A stretch of DNA of 32,545 nt from Bacillota bacterium (GTDB lineage Bacteria > Bacillota > Clostridia > Lachnospirales > Lachnospiraceae), in the NCBI GenBank assembly GCA_023443225.1, contig JAEZVF010000095.1, positions 1-32,545 on the forward strand, read 5' to 3'. The notes beneath the pieces are model-generated. The model worked only from the letters and a program-made list of their open reading frames with translations, was not told where the DNA came from and searched no databases. This document shows, in pieces, positions 1 to 8,373 of this stretch; the first letter of the stretch is position 1; each line of letters opens with the position of its first letter. Both the position numbers and the translations under genes were made by a program.

Positions 1-30
1 AATAACCGTCTTTATTCTATCTTTTTTACA

Positions 31-48
31 GGCAGATTGCAATCTGTC
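31..48. repeat. 18-nt palindrome (operator-like)
   Basis: Positions 33-46 read CAGATTGCAATCTG, a perfect palindrome, and one G-T and one G-C pair extend it on each side. No T tract follows, so it is more like a protein-binding dyad than a terminator. No gene lies beside it in the window, so its target is unknown. The rest of 1-269 shows no convincing gene. Confidence 0.4.
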
Positions 49-269
49 TATTTGTTGTACAAAAAATTAATCTTTAAAAATAATCTTACTTATTTTTGAA
101 TGATTTTATCTTAACTTAATGACATTATGGCGACAAACGGTCTCCTTATGGATAATAATAACACGCTATTCTTTTAAGTTATTGATGTGATAAACATTCT
201 ACTATTCTCGGGCGCCATTTTTCAGTTTGGACGGCAGCTCCTTCCTTTTAATACTGTTTCATAAAATAA

Positions 270-306
270 AAAATGGTTTGGGCTTATGACACCCAAACCA
301 TTTTTA
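270..306 (-). terminator. Intrinsic terminator of the permease gene
   Basis: A 13-bp perfect stem (270-282 with 292-304) closes a 9-nt loop. Read on the minus strand it runs into a T-rich tail (complement of the A-rich stretch 261-270). The permease stop codon (complement of 304-306) sits at the base of the stem. A T run on the plus side (300-305) means it could also stop transcription coming from the left. Confidence 0.85.
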
Positions 307-1611
307 AAGTTGTTCAATATTAGATACGTATGTCATGTATTTATATAACAATCCCCAACAACCATCATTGTATTTTGGTTGTAAGCCTACATTTCTACCA
401 GTATTGTGAATCACCCTATTGAAACCGCTTATTCGATCGCTTGATTTTTTAGTTTCAGTCTTACAAGTCAAACCAGAGATCTGAAGAGTTGAAATTCTTT
501 GGATTGGAAGGTAAGTCAATAAAAGGAAAAACACGAATGCGAATGCAGTTCCTGCAATCAGATACAGGGAATCAAGCCTTATAGTGCCATAGACACCGAA
601 TCCTTTTAATGGTGAAACCAGCCAGTGTATCAAACACAATCCGACACTACCTAGTAAATTTCCAAAGAATGCACCTATGAAGCTGTATAGGAAGCCTTGT
701 AGGTAAAATGCAAGCTTTACTTTCACAATTGTAGAACCTTGAATTAAGGAGTTGTGGATGTTTGAAATTTGATTTTTTATATTGTATTTGAACAAATTGT
801 AAATCACATAACCGCTAGTAATAATTGCAATGAGAAGAAGGAAAAATAATGAAACTATATAAAGTGTAAAAGGGTTATTTTTGGTCTCTTCATTTATTAC
901 TTTTTCAGCTGTAAAATTGGAATTGCTTTCATTGAACATACGAATTCCTTCTTCTATCGAGGACTCGGAAGAATCTGCAAGTAATAGATTGTAGTTCCCC
1001 TCTTCGCCAAATTCTGTACTTAAATAATGATATGGTATAAATATGGTGAAGGATGCCGTGTTATCATTAATAAAAGCTCCTGTGTTAGAACATAAGGCTA
1101 CTACTTTGAGGTTTTTTACCGAGCTGCCGATGATGACTTGGAGATGATCACCGGTTTTTAGATGATATCTATCTGCAATTTTGTTGGATATAATACAGGC
1201 CTCTCCCTCAAAATCTTTTAGATTTCCCATGAGGATAGTGGTAGTATTAATATCCTCCATTGCTCTACCACGCACGTTAACTTTCTGAATAATTTGCTCT
1301 TGTGTATTATTTTCCTGAACATATTGACCAGTAATACATAGCTCCTTTATTATGCTATCTTCCTTTATGCCAATTGGATTTAAGCCTTTATTTGAAAAAA
1401 ATACAGAGTTTATATCAGCAGAGTGAATTAGGATTTCTTTATTCTCATATGATTCCGTCTTTGGAGTAACGAGAGCATTTTGCATAACTTCCGATATTTC
1501 AAAACTAATCGTAAATAAAGCCGTACTTATAGTGATTGCGGCTATCAGTTGAAAAAAACGTTTTTTTGACTCAGTCATACTTTTCCATACATATGTCATA
1601 AATACTTTCAC
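304..1611 (-). CDS. FtsX-type ABC transporter permease, single-module
   Basis: A 435-residue membrane protein with the MacB/FtsX permease layout. It has an N-terminal transmembrane segment (about residues 17-40), a large extracytoplasmic domain (about 45-240), then three hydrophobic segments (about 247-270, 300-325, 345-370). Known relatives work with a separate ATP-binding subunit to move or sense envelope substrates. Start: GTG (complement of 1609-1611), preceded at good spacing by AAAGGAG. Oddities: many clostridial relatives are about twice this length with two FtsX modules, while this one stops after the first. Its last 60 or so residues are hydrophilic and end inside a terminator. No ATPase gene is adjacent in the window. 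It may be a natural half-size permease or a truncated copy. The permease class is fairly certain; the substrate is unknown. Confidence 0.7.
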   Translation of the reverse strand: MKVFMTYVWKSMTESKKRFFQLIAAITISTALFTISFEISEVMQNALVTPKTESYENKEILIHSADINSVFFSNKGLNPIGIKEDSIIKELCITGQYVQENNTQEQIIQKVNVRGRAMEDINTTTILMGNLKDFEGEACIISNKIADRYHLKTGDHLQVIIGSSVKNLKVVALCSNTGAFINDNTASFTIFIPYHYLSTEFGEEGNYNLLLADSSESSIEEGIRMFNESNSNFTAEKVINEETKNNPFTLYIVSLFFLLLIAIITSGYVIYNLFKYNIKNQISNIHNSLIQGSTIVKVKLAFYLQGFLYSFIGAFFGNLLGSVGLCLIHWLVSPLKGFGVYGTIRLDSLYLIAGTAFAFVFFLLLTYLPIQRISTLQISGLTCKTETKKSSDRISGFNRVIHNTGRNVGLQPKYNDGCWGLLYKYMTYVSNIEQL

Positions 1612-1638
1612 TCTTAATCTCCTTTACACATTTACTTA

Positions 1639-1712
1639 CTTTATCATAGTTCTAATAGCAAATTTTCGTAAGTGCAATGTGTCATATAAAAGATATGACA
1701 AATGTAACATTG
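1639..1712 (-). promoter_or_regulatory. Dyad and possible promoter upstream of the permease gene
   Basis: Between aroE and the permease lies a nested inverted repeat: TGTCATAT (1680-1687) with ATATGACA (1693-1700), and outside it CAATGT (1675-1680) with ACATTG (1707-1712). On the minus strand a TATGAT -10-like hexamer follows (about 1644-1649) with only a weak -35. This suggests that the permease has its own, possibly regulated, start of transcription rather than only read-through from aroE. This is inference from motifs. Confidence 0.35.
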
Positions 1713-1724
1713 TTTCATAAGAGA

Positions 1725-2492
1725 TTAAATCGATTTTTCTTCTAATATTTCTTGATAAATACGTTCGATTTCCGTATCTTTAATTTCCTTTTCCAAAAAG
1801 AATTCAACAGCATATTTGGCTTGAGCAACTAGCATCTCCAGTCCGTTTATCCCCTTAATACCTAATGCTTCTGCCTGAAGTAATAACTTAGTTTTCAAAG
1901 GATTATATACAATATCAACCACCGATTCACACCCAGGGAAGAGTGTTACATCAATCGGACTTTCTTCGACCTTTGGATACATTCCTACTGGTGTTGTGTT
2001 TACAAGTACCTGCGCATCCAGATGTTTTTCAAAACATTCTTCATAAGAGATAGCGTCATGATCGGGAATAATGTTCACTACGACAATCTCACTGGCATTC
2101 AGATAACGAAGAACTGCAATTACAGCCTGAGCGGCACCACCATTGCCAAGAACTACTACCTTCTTATCTTTAATTATAATACCATTGTGGTTGAGCATAT
2201 ATAAAAAACCGGAGAAATCCGTATTATAACCGATTAATTTTTCGTTGGTGTGAACAATGGTATTTACTGCACCGATTCTTTTTGCATTATCATCCATGGA
2301 ATCAAGATAGGGAATTACAGCTTTTTTGTAAGGGATTGTAACATTAATAGCTTTGAATTCACGTGCTTCCATAAAAGATTTAAATTCCTCTTGTGTTAAG
2401 GGAGTAATTTCATAAGTATAGTCTGCTAATTTCTCATGTATTATTTTTGAAAAGGAGTGTCCTAATTTTTCTCCGATTAATCCATATTCCAT
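1725..2492 (-). CDS. aroE: Shikimate dehydrogenase
   Basis: AroE reduces 3-dehydroshikimate to shikimate with NADPH in the common aromatic amino acid pathway (cytoplasm). The 255-residue length is normal. The substrate domain shows the N-terminal GEKLGHSFS and NVTIPYKK with catalytic Lys56. GYNTDFSGF carries the conserved Asp92. The Rossmann part has GNGGAAQA (116-123), NTTPVGMYP (165-173), DIVYNPLKT (193-201) and a C-terminal GLEMLVAQA. Start ATG (complement of 2490-2492) follows GGAGG at good spacing. It is transcribed away from the spoIIIA operon from its own sigma-A type promoter. The NADP-selectivity loop after the second strand (VVNIIPDHD) is not the classical NRT motif, so cofactor preference is less sure than the family. 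YdiB-like paralogues are possible but less likely. Confidence 0.93.
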   Translation of the reverse strand: MEYGLIGEKLGHSFSKIIHEKLADYTYEITPLTQEEFKSFMEAREFKAINVTIPYKKAVIPYLDSMDDNAKRIGAVNTIVHTNEKLIGYNTDFSGFLYMLNHNGIIIKDKKVVVLGNGGAAQAVIAVLRYLNASEIVVVNIIPDHDAISYEECFEKHLDAQVLVNTTPVGMYPKVEESPIDVTLFPGCESVVDIVYNPLKTKLLLQAEALGIKGINGLEMLVAQAKYAVEFFLEKEIKDTEIERIYQEILEEKSI

Positions 2493-2526
2493 TTAACTAC
2501 CTCCAAATTTATTTGTTTATTTGCAC

Positions 2527-2555
2527 ATTATATTCGTGCTTCATTCTATCATCAA
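2527..2555 (-). promoter_or_regulatory. Sigma-A type promoter of aroE
   Basis: On the minus strand, TTGATG (complement of 2550-2555) and a perfect TATAAT (complement of 2527-2532) are separated by 17 nt. This is about 35 nt upstream of the aroE start. Confidence 0.7.
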
Positions 2556-2604
2556 GAATAATATAACCCAGATTATTTTGCAAGAAAAATGCTAATATAT
2601 TGAG

Positions 2605-2633
2605 GTCATATTTTGAATGCGTGGACATATATT
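2605..2633 (+). promoter_or_regulatory. Sigma-E type promoter of the spoIIIA operon
   Basis: GTCATATT at 2605-2612 and CATATATT at 2626-2633, 13 nt apart, closely match the sigma-E -35 and -10 elements known from Bacillus (GTCATATT and CATACANT). This fits the known mother-cell expression of spoIIIA. The -10 ends about 8 nt before the Shine-Dalgarno, so the leader must be very short. Confidence 0.8.
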
Positions 2634-2656
2634 GTTCTAAAGGAGGAAGGAATGAG

Positions 2657-3607
2657 ATGAATAAAAAAGACGAGCTGTTAAAAATATTTTCTATCAGACT
2701 ACGCACGATTCTCTCAAGAGTCAATTTTGACTATGAATTATTACAGGAAATCCGGCTTAGAGTAAATGCACCCTTGATTGTTATTTGTGATAATAAAGAG
2801 TATTTTGTTACGGAACAATCAGAACTGGCAAGTAGTGATGCGGCTGCCTATATCATTACCAAGAATGAGATCAGAGAAACAATGGAGTATATCAGTAACT
2901 ATTCCCTATATGCCTTTGAAGAAGAGATGCGACAAGGGTTTATAACGATTACTGGTGGACATAGAGTAGGTGTTATTGGAAAGGCGGTTCTGGAAGAAAA
3001 TAAAATAAAAAACATGAAACACATATCATTTTTGAATATTCGATTATCCCATCAGGTAAAAGGCTGCGCCGATAAGGTAATTCCCTTTATTACAGATGCA
3101 AATGCGGATAACTGCTATCATACATTAATTATCTCTCCTCCACGGTGTGGTAAGACAACCTTGCTTAGAGATGTTATTAGACAATTATCAAACGGTAGTG
3201 ATATAAGACCAGGTGTAACCGTTGGAGTTGTTGATGAACGATCGGAAATCGGAGCATGCTATATGGGGATACCACAGAATGAATTGGGAATTCGAACCGA
3301 TGTACTAGACTGCTGTCCCAAAGCAAAGGGCATGCTTATGCTGATACGATCTATGTCACCAAGAATAATTGCGGTAGACGAGGTAGGCTCGGTTGAAGAT
3401 ATCGAAGCAATACAATATGTAATGAATTGCGGATGTAAGCTTATTGCTACGGTCCATGGTAATTCCATAGAAGATATCAGAAATAAACCCATTCTTGGTA
3501 AGCTTGTCAGGGAAAAATTATTTGAACGTTATGTTTTATTAAACAACCGTGAGAGTGTGGGACACCTAGAGGAGATATATGATGAAAGGGGCACCAGGAT
3601 TTACTAA
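2657..3607 (+). CDS. spoIIIAA: Stage III sporulation protein AA (secretion-type ATPase)
   Basis: SpoIIIAA is the ATPase of the SpoIIIA complex, which sits in the mother-cell membrane around the forespore and supports forespore gene expression after engulfment. Walker A is PPRCGKTT (161-168). VVDERSE (191-197) and the Walker B IIAVDEVG (237-244) follow, then the ATVHG segment typical of type II/IV secretion ATPases. The start is ATG 2657 behind AGGAGG (2641-2646). An upstream in-frame TTG at 2600 would overlap the promoter and Shine-Dalgarno and is rejected. The 316-residue product is of normal length. First gene of an eight-gene operon, 14 nt before spoIIIAB. Confidence 0.95.
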   Translation: MNKKDELLKIFSIRLRTILSRVNFDYELLQEIRLRVNAPLIVICDNKEYFVTEQSELASSDAAAYIITKNEIRETMEYISNYSLYAFEEEMRQGFITITGGHRVGVIGKAVLEENKIKNMKHISFLNIRLSHQVKGCADKVIPFITDANADNCYHTLIISPPRCGKTTLLRDVIRQLSNGSDIRPGVTVGVVDERSEIGACYMGIPQNELGIRTDVLDCCPKAKGMLMLIRSMSPRIIAVDEVGSVEDIEAIQYVMNCGCKLIATVHGNSIEDIRNKPILGKLVREKLFERYVLLNNRESVGHLEEIYDERGTRIY

Positions 3608-3621
3608 AAAGGAGGCTTAAA

Positions 3622-4146
3622 ATGATTTATATTAAGATATTAGGATGCATTTTAGTTATTTCTTCTTCCGCTGGAATGGGTTTCTTCTTCAGTGGTGAAT
3701 TAAAAAATAGGATTGGGGATTTAAAGGAATTGAAGAAATTAATCTTCCTATTACGAGGTGATATCCGATATGCCAAAACTCCATTACCAGAAGCTGTACA
3801 GGCTATGGCAATCCGCCATGAAGGAAAGTATAAGCATTTTTTAACGGTAATCGCTCAAAGGTTAAATGAACTGGGCGGAATATCATTTTGCAGTATATGG
3901 AAGAGCGCAGTGGATAAAGACCTGGAAAAAACTTCGCTAAGTAAAAAAGACCTGGAAGGGCTCGCTATGTTAGGTGAAAATCTTGGTTATCTCGATATGG
4001 ATATGCAGATAAATACGTTGGATCTTTATATTTCCCAGATAGAAGAAGAGATAGTGGATTTATCCCGTAACGTAAAAGAAAAATCGTATTTATACAATTC
4101 CCTTGGTATTCTGGGAGGTATATTTATAACACTGGTTATGCTTTAA
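3622..4146 (+). CDS. spoIIIAB: Stage III sporulation protein AB
   Basis: A 174-residue protein with an N-terminal hydrophobic segment (about 1-22), a helical cytoplasmic part, and a C-terminal hydrophobic segment (about 158-174). This is the SpoIIIAB arrangement, which resembles GspF-type platform proteins of secretion systems. The motif region LKKLIFLLRGDIRYAKTPLPEA (about 37-58) is characteristic. AAGGAGG stands at good spacing before ATG 3622. Second gene of the operon, 14 nt after spoIIIAA. A 60-nt gap without a clear terminator separates it from spoIIIAC. Confidence 0.92.
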   Translation: MIYIKILGCILVISSSAGMGFFFSGELKNRIGDLKELKKLIFLLRGDIRYAKTPLPEAVQAMAIRHEGKYKHFLTVIAQRLNELGGISFCSIWKSAVDKDLEKTSLSKKDLEGLAMLGENLGYLDMDMQINTLDLYISQIEEEIVDLSRNVKEKSYLYNSLGILGGIFITLVML

Positions 4147-4206
4147 AATTTAACAAATGGGCGCATGGATTACAACTCTTAGTAATTATGCAGAAAAGAG
4201 GATAAC

Positions 4207-4401
4207 ATGACTATCAATCTGATATTTCGAATTGCAGCGGTAGGCATATTGGTATCAGTACTCAACCAGATACTGAAACAATCAGGAAGGGAAGAACAGG
4301 CATTTTTAACTACTTTAGCAGGACTAATTTTAGTGTTGTTTTGGATTGTACCTTACATATCGGAGCTGTTTGAAATCGTTAAGAATTTATTTACTCTATG
4401 A
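4207..4401 (+). CDS. spoIIIAC: Stage III sporulation protein AC
   Basis: A very small (64-residue) double-spanning membrane protein with hydrophobic segments at about 5-22 and 34-52 and a short polar turn containing KQSGREEQA between them. Size, hydrophobic pattern and position match SpoIIIAC, a subunit of the SpoIIIA channel. A purine-rich site (AAGAGGA) precedes ATG 4207. Its TGA stop overlaps an ATG (4398) that is in frame with spoIIIAD, although a better spoIIIAD start lies slightly downstream. Confidence 0.9.
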   Translation: MTINLIFRIAAVGILVSVLNQILKQSGREEQAFLTTLAGLILVLFWIVPYISELFEIVKNLFTL

Positions 4402-4421
4402 GAAGAGAGGAGTACCCCCGT

Positions 4422-4808
4422 ATGATTCAAGTAGCTTTAATCGGAATTACTGTGGTTCTTATGTCTATCTTATTTAAAAACAATAAATCAGAATATGCAA
4501 TTTATATAAGCCTAGTAGGCTGTATTTTAATCTTTTACTTGGGAATTACAAAATTAGAAATCATAATTAATACCATAAAGAAGATTCAAACATACATATC
4601 TCTTAATCAAACCTATATTGCTATACTAATCAAGATAATAGGGATTACCTATATAGCGGAATTCTCATCAAATATTTGTAAAGATTGTGGACAAACTGCA
4701 GTTGCCAATCAGATAGAGTTAGTCGGAAAACTAACAATACTTGCAACAGGTATGCCGATTTTATTAGCATTACTCGATACGATTAATGATTTCCTGAAGG
4801 CATCCTAG
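4422..4808 (+). CDS. spoIIIAD: Stage III sporulation protein AD
   Basis: A 128-residue membrane protein with several hydrophobic helices and the family segment IIGITYIAEFSSNICKDCGQ (about 78-97). It is a SpoIIIA channel subunit related to SpoIIIAC. The start chosen is ATG 4422, behind GAGAGGAG at 4404-4411, because the Bacillus homologue also begins close to this hydrophobic stretch. The alternative in-frame ATG at 4398, overlapping the spoIIIAC stop by 4 nt, would add eight residues (MRREEYPR) and has no good Shine-Dalgarno. It could still be used by translational coupling. Confidence 0.9.
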   Translation: MIQVALIGITVVLMSILFKNNKSEYAIYISLVGCILIFYLGITKLEIIINTIKKIQTYISLNQTYIAILIKIIGITYIAEFSSNICKDCGQTAVANQIELVGKLTILATGMPILLALLDTINDFLKAS

Positions 4809-4843
4809 CAAACTGAATATACATGAATAAGGAGGATTCGAAA

Positions 4844-5992
4844 GTGGACAGGCTTTTTCCTAGGTTGTTCAAAAGAAAAAAAGTCCTGTTGTTCGTCTTT
4901 GTAACTTTCTTCGTTTTCAGCCCGGAGTTAAAAGCATACGCGAAGGATGGGGCAATGATTAAGGATTACGATTATAGTGAAATTCAGGAAATAATTGATG
5001 AAGTCTTAGATACGGAGAATAAAATCAATTTTGAAGATTATGTTGTAGATTTGGTGACAAGCAGAAAGAGTTTCTCCTTGGAACAAGTAGGAAATGATAT
5101 TAAACATGGTGTTTTAAATGAAATCAAAGAAAATGTAGGTGTATTGACAAGTCTAATCTCAATTGCAGTTATAGCTGCAGTATTTACTAATTTTTCCTTT
5201 GCCTTTCAAAACAGTCAAGTGGCAGAGACCGGCTTTTATGTGGCATATTTACTGTTGTTTAGTGTACTTACCGTATCCTTTATCGCAGCAGCCAATTTAG
5301 CTTCTGATACACTTTCAGCAATATTATCATTTATGAAAGCGTTAATCCCATCTTACTTTTTATCCGTTGCTTTTTGTACTGGTGCAGGAACTTCGATCGT
5401 ATTTTATGAAACTACATTATTTGTAATAACCTTTGTAGATATGCTGCTGATTAAAATCATCATTCCGATGATCAATATATATTTGGTGGTATCCATGGCC
5501 AATAATCTTTCAAAAGAAGATTTGCTTTCTAAATTTACAGATTTAATAGCAATTGTAATTCGGTGGTCACTGAAAAGTTTACTGGCTTTGGTATTGGGCT
5601 TTAATACAGTTCAGGGACTGATCCTTCCAGTTGCAGACAAAATCAAAAAGTCAACCTTAATGAAAGCAGCAGGTGCAATTCCTGGGGTAGGGGATGTATT
5701 TGGAAGTGTTGCAGAAAGTGTTTTGGGGGCAGGAATTCTATTGAAAAATGCAATCGGAATTGCTGGTGTATTAGTCATTGTCATTGTCTGTGCTGTGCCC
5801 ATCATAAAGCTTGCTATTACATCTTTGATTTACAGGGTGAGTAGTGCAGCGGTTCAACCAATATCGGATAAACGGATGTTAAACTGTGTCAGTGCCACAG
5901 CAGAAGCCTCGAGTTTATTATTGCAGACTGTATGTATAGGAGCAGTGCTTTTTTTGCTGACGATTACCATTGTTTCAGCAACAACAACTTAG
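4844..5992 (+). CDS. spoIIIAE: Stage III sporulation protein AE
   Basis: A 382-residue polytopic membrane protein of the SpoIIIA complex. It begins with a signal-peptide-like segment (basic RLFKRKK, hydrophobic core, then AYAKD near residue 33). A short extracytoplasmic region follows, then six or more hydrophobic helices and the small-residue-rich AAGAIPGVGDVFGS stretch (about 274-287) typical of the family. The start is decided by the ribosome binding site: AAGGAGG (4829-4835) is 8 nt before GTG 4844. The upstream ATG 4823 would place the Shine-Dalgarno inside the gene. Length agrees with the family. Confidence 0.92.
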   Translation: MDRLFPRLFKRKKVLLFVFVTFFVFSPELKAYAKDGAMIKDYDYSEIQEIIDEVLDTENKINFEDYVVDLVTSRKSFSLEQVGNDIKHGVLNEIKENVGVLTSLISIAVIAAVFTNFSFAFQNSQVAETGFYVAYLLLFSVLTVSFIAAANLASDTLSAILSFMKALIPSYFLSVAFCTGAGTSIVFYETTLFVITFVDMLLIKIIIPMINIYLVVSMANNLSKEDLLSKFTDLIAIVIRWSLKSLLALVLGFNTVQGLILPVADKIKKSTLMKAAGAIPGVGDVFGSVAESVLGAGILLKNAIGIAGVLVIVIVCAVPIIKLAITSLIYRVSSAAVQPISDKRMLNCVSATAEASSLLLQTVCIGAVLFLLTITIVSATTT

Positions 5993-6012
5993 AAATGAGG
6001 AAAGAACATTGT

Positions 6013-6639
6013 ATGGGAGAAATCTATAACTGGGTTAAGGATATCATTATCTTCCTTGTTTTGACAACAATTATTTCAAATTTACTTGGAAAAAGTAATT
6101 ATAAAAAATACGTTAATTTAGTGGCAGGAATTATTTTGGTAATCCTTGTAATCTCACCTTTGCTTAAGTTGTTTCAATTAGGTGATACTCTGGATTATTA
6201 TTTTTCAGTAAATACATTTTCTACAGAAGCAAAGGACCTAAACGGTAAGTTACTGGATATGGAGAAAGGACAGATGTCAGCGATTCTTCAGGAGTATAAA
6301 GAGGGGATAAAGGGGCAGGTCATCAAGATTCTAGAAAATCAGGAGTTATATTTGATAGATATACAAATAATGATAGAGGAAGATTTGGATAGCGATGCAT
6401 TTGGCAATCTAAAAGCCTTGGATATTCATGCTAGTTATATCCGGCAAGATATTGTGAACAAATCTTCCAAGATAGAAAAAGTTGAAATAGATAGCATTGA
6501 AATAGGAAGTCAAATAAAAACTGCAAGTAATGCGGACAGGGACACCCTATCTCCAAGTGAAATTAATGTAAAAAACCTGTTATCGGACTTCTATAATATG
6601 AACCCGGATAATATAAATATTAGTATACAGGAGCAATAA
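6013..6639 (+). CDS. spoIIIAF: Stage III sporulation protein AF
   Basis: A 208-residue protein with two N-terminal transmembrane helices (about 8-24 and 34-52) followed by a soluble extracytoplasmic domain with alternating helices and strands. This is the layout of SpoIIIAF, a ring-forming-type subunit of the SpoIIIA complex. ATG 6013 is chosen because it begins right before the first helix (MGEIYNWVKDI), as in homologues, and has GAGGAAAG upstream. A longer in-frame reading from 5932 overlaps the end of spoIIIAE and adds residues unlike the family. It ends 33 nt before spoIIIAG. Confidence 0.88.
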   Translation: MGEIYNWVKDIIIFLVLTTIISNLLGKSNYKKYVNLVAGIILVILVISPLLKLFQLGDTLDYYFSVNTFSTEAKDLNGKLLDMEKGQMSAILQEYKEGIKGQVIKILENQELYLIDIQIMIEEDLDSDAFGNLKALDIHASYIRQDIVNKSSKIEKVEIDSIEIGSQIKTASNADRDTLSPSEINVKNLLSDFYNMNPDNINISIQEQ

Positions 6640-6672
6640 TCGTTCCTGTCTTACGGTAAATAGGAGAAAAGT

Positions 6673-7287
6673 ATGGAAAAGGATAAGGAAAAGGAAAAGA
6701 AGAAGCTCAGTTTAAAAGAGATAGGACCTTCCAGATTAGTAATATTGCTCTTGGCTGGAGTATTTCTGCTGGTATTATCATTTCCCAATATGTTTTCTAC
6801 GGATAATACCACAAAAGATAGGAGGGACAATGTAGAAGCAATTCCCAAGAATACTTCTATCTCTGCAGAAACAGGAGATGAATCTGATATATATACAAAG
6901 ACCTTAGAAGAACGATTAAAAAAAATCTTGATTAAAGTAGAAGGTATTGGGTCTGTTGAAGTCATGATTACATTAAAAGGTTCTAAGGAATTAGTCTTAC
7001 TAAAGGATGAACCATATACACAAGAAAGCATGAACGAAGATGATGGGGAGGGCGGAAAGAGAGAAAGTAGAAGTATTAACAAAGAAGAAGCCACAGTTTT
7101 AGTAAGCAAAGGAAATGGTGAAAGCCTGCCATATGTCATTCAGGAACTCGAACCCAAGATAGAGGGTATCGTCATTATTGCCGAAGGTGGAGGCAATAGT
7201 GAAATAGTGGGAGAAATAATGGAGGCTGCTCAGGTATTATTTGACGTACCTGCACATAAAATAAAAGTAATGAAAATGAATCAATAA
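6673..7287 (+). CDS. spoIIIAG: Stage III sporulation protein AG
   Basis: A 204-residue protein with a short, highly charged cytoplasmic N-terminus (EKDKEKEKKK), one transmembrane helix (about 21-38) and an extracytoplasmic domain. That domain carries the ring-building motif region LIKVEGIGSVEVMITL (about 88-103) and a C-terminal IIAEGGG. SpoIIIAG forms a large ring in the space between mother cell and forespore membranes. TAGGAG stands before ATG 6673. It is 33 nt after spoIIIAF and 21 nt before spoIIIAH. Confidence 0.93.
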   Translation: MEKDKEKEKKKLSLKEIGPSRLVILLLAGVFLLVLSFPNMFSTDNTTKDRRDNVEAIPKNTSISAETGDESDIYTKTLEERLKKILIKVEGIGSVEVMITLKGSKELVLLKDEPYTQESMNEDDGEGGKRESRSINKEEATVLVSKGNGESLPYVIQELEPKIEGIVIIAEGGGNSEIVGEIMEAAQVLFDVPAHKIKVMKMNQ

Positions 7288-7308
7288 GAGCTATAAAAGG
7301 AGGCTAGT

Positions 7309-8148
7309 ATGAAAAATATATTTAAGAAGAACCAAATCATTATCGCTGCTCTTGCAATTATGATTATAATCGCAGGGTATCTAAATTTCTCAGGAAAAAA
7401 CCTTGAGGATAAAACAGCTGATGTAGGAAGTAATGGTGCTGTAGATTATGATACATATGCGGAAACTACCGGAGATGATATAACAGATGGTGATACAGTA
7501 GTATTAAATGAAGATCCGGATGTTGTAGACATTAGTTTATTAGAGCAATCTGGTTTAGATACGGATACTATAGAAGAAGATGCTGTTGCAAAAGACGAGG
7601 CAGATGCACAGACGGATAGCGAGGATGTCGCAGATATTTCTGATGTGGATGTTGTGTCCGAAGAAGTTGACAAATTAGATTTAACCGATACCGGTGAAGT
7701 AGTAGAAAAAGGAAATGATAAAAAAACAGGTGCTGCTGAAGAAGAAAGTGCACCAGGAGAAGCGATTCTTGTAAGTACCACAATTGCATCAAACTATTTT
7801 GCAAATGCAAAGCTGGAAAGAGAACAAAAAAGATCGATTAGCAAAGAAACACTTATGGAGCTGGTTAATAACAACAACATTAAGGATGCAGAAAAGGCAG
7901 AGGCAATTAGCGGGTTGTTAGATCTTACAGCTAAGGCAGAAATGGAAAATGCTACAGAGACCCTATTGGAAGCAAAAGGATTTAGTGATGCCATAGTAAT
8001 TATGTCAGAAGAAGGTTCTGTAGATGTTATTATCAATGCAACAACCGTTAGCAAACAGGATGTAGCTAAGGTTGAAGACATTGTAAAGAGGCAAACAGGA
8101 GCAGAATCTTCAAAAATTGTAATATCACCAGTAGTTATAGAAGAGTAA
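7309..8148 (+). CDS. spoIIIAH: Stage III sporulation protein AH
   Basis: SpoIIIAH is anchored in the mother-cell membrane and binds SpoIIQ of the forespore, zipping the two membranes. The 279-residue product has one transmembrane helix (about 9-27), then an acidic low-complexity linker (about 30-150, rich in D, E, T and V). The conserved C-terminal YscJ/FliF-like domain follows (about 160-279), including LLEAKGFSDAIVIM and VDVIINA. It is longer than the Bacillus protein because of the acidic linker. AAAGGAGG precedes ATG 7309. Last gene of the operon. Confidence 0.93.
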   Translation: MKNIFKKNQIIIAALAIMIIIAGYLNFSGKNLEDKTADVGSNGAVDYDTYAETTGDDITDGDTVVLNEDPDVVDISLLEQSGLDTDTIEEDAVAKDEADAQTDSEDVADISDVDVVSEEVDKLDLTDTGEVVEKGNDKKTGAAEEESAPGEAILVSTTIASNYFANAKLEREQKRSISKETLMELVNNNNIKDAEKAEAISGLLDLTAKAEMENATETLLEAKGFSDAIVIMSEEGSVDVIINATTVSKQDVAKVEDIVKRQTGAESSKIVISPVVIEE

Positions 8149-8152
8149 TGTC

Positions 8153-8240
8153 ACAAAAGGGATTGTTGTATAATAGTAAGGTGTTCAGCTTGCATTCGTG
8201 CGGATGGATAATCTTTACTTTTAGCAATGGTCCCTTCGTG
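8153..8240 (+). repeat. Long imperfect inverted repeat after spoIIIAH
   Basis: AAGGGATTG (8157-8165) can pair with CAATGGTCCCTT (8225-8236), and flanking CAC/GTG can extend it. The arms are far apart and no T tract follows, so it is not a standard terminator. It lies between the spoIIIA operon and the next promoter. Confidence 0.25.
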
Positions 8241-8279
8241 AATTCCTCTGTTAAATTTGGCAATAATAAAAATATTGGT

Positions 8280-8307
8280 TTGCAATTAGGTATAAGTCTG
8301 ATATAAT
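8280..8307 (+). promoter_or_regulatory. Sigma-A type promoter for the Asp23-nusB region
   Basis: TTGCAA (8280-8285) and a perfect TATAAT (8302-8307) are separated by 16 nt, about 65 nt before the Asp23-family start. It separates vegetative transcription of the housekeeping genes from the sporulation operon. Confidence 0.7.
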
Positions 8308-8373
8308 AACTACAAGAATATTTTTTTTGGAACAAAGGGATAAAAACGTGCAATAACTTAGGAGGTAATGACA

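Noticed and set aside
4823..4846. ATG 4823 as start of spoIIIAE
   Set aside because: It would place AAGGAGG inside the gene; GTG 4844 has the Shine-Dalgarno at ideal distance and begins the signal peptide.
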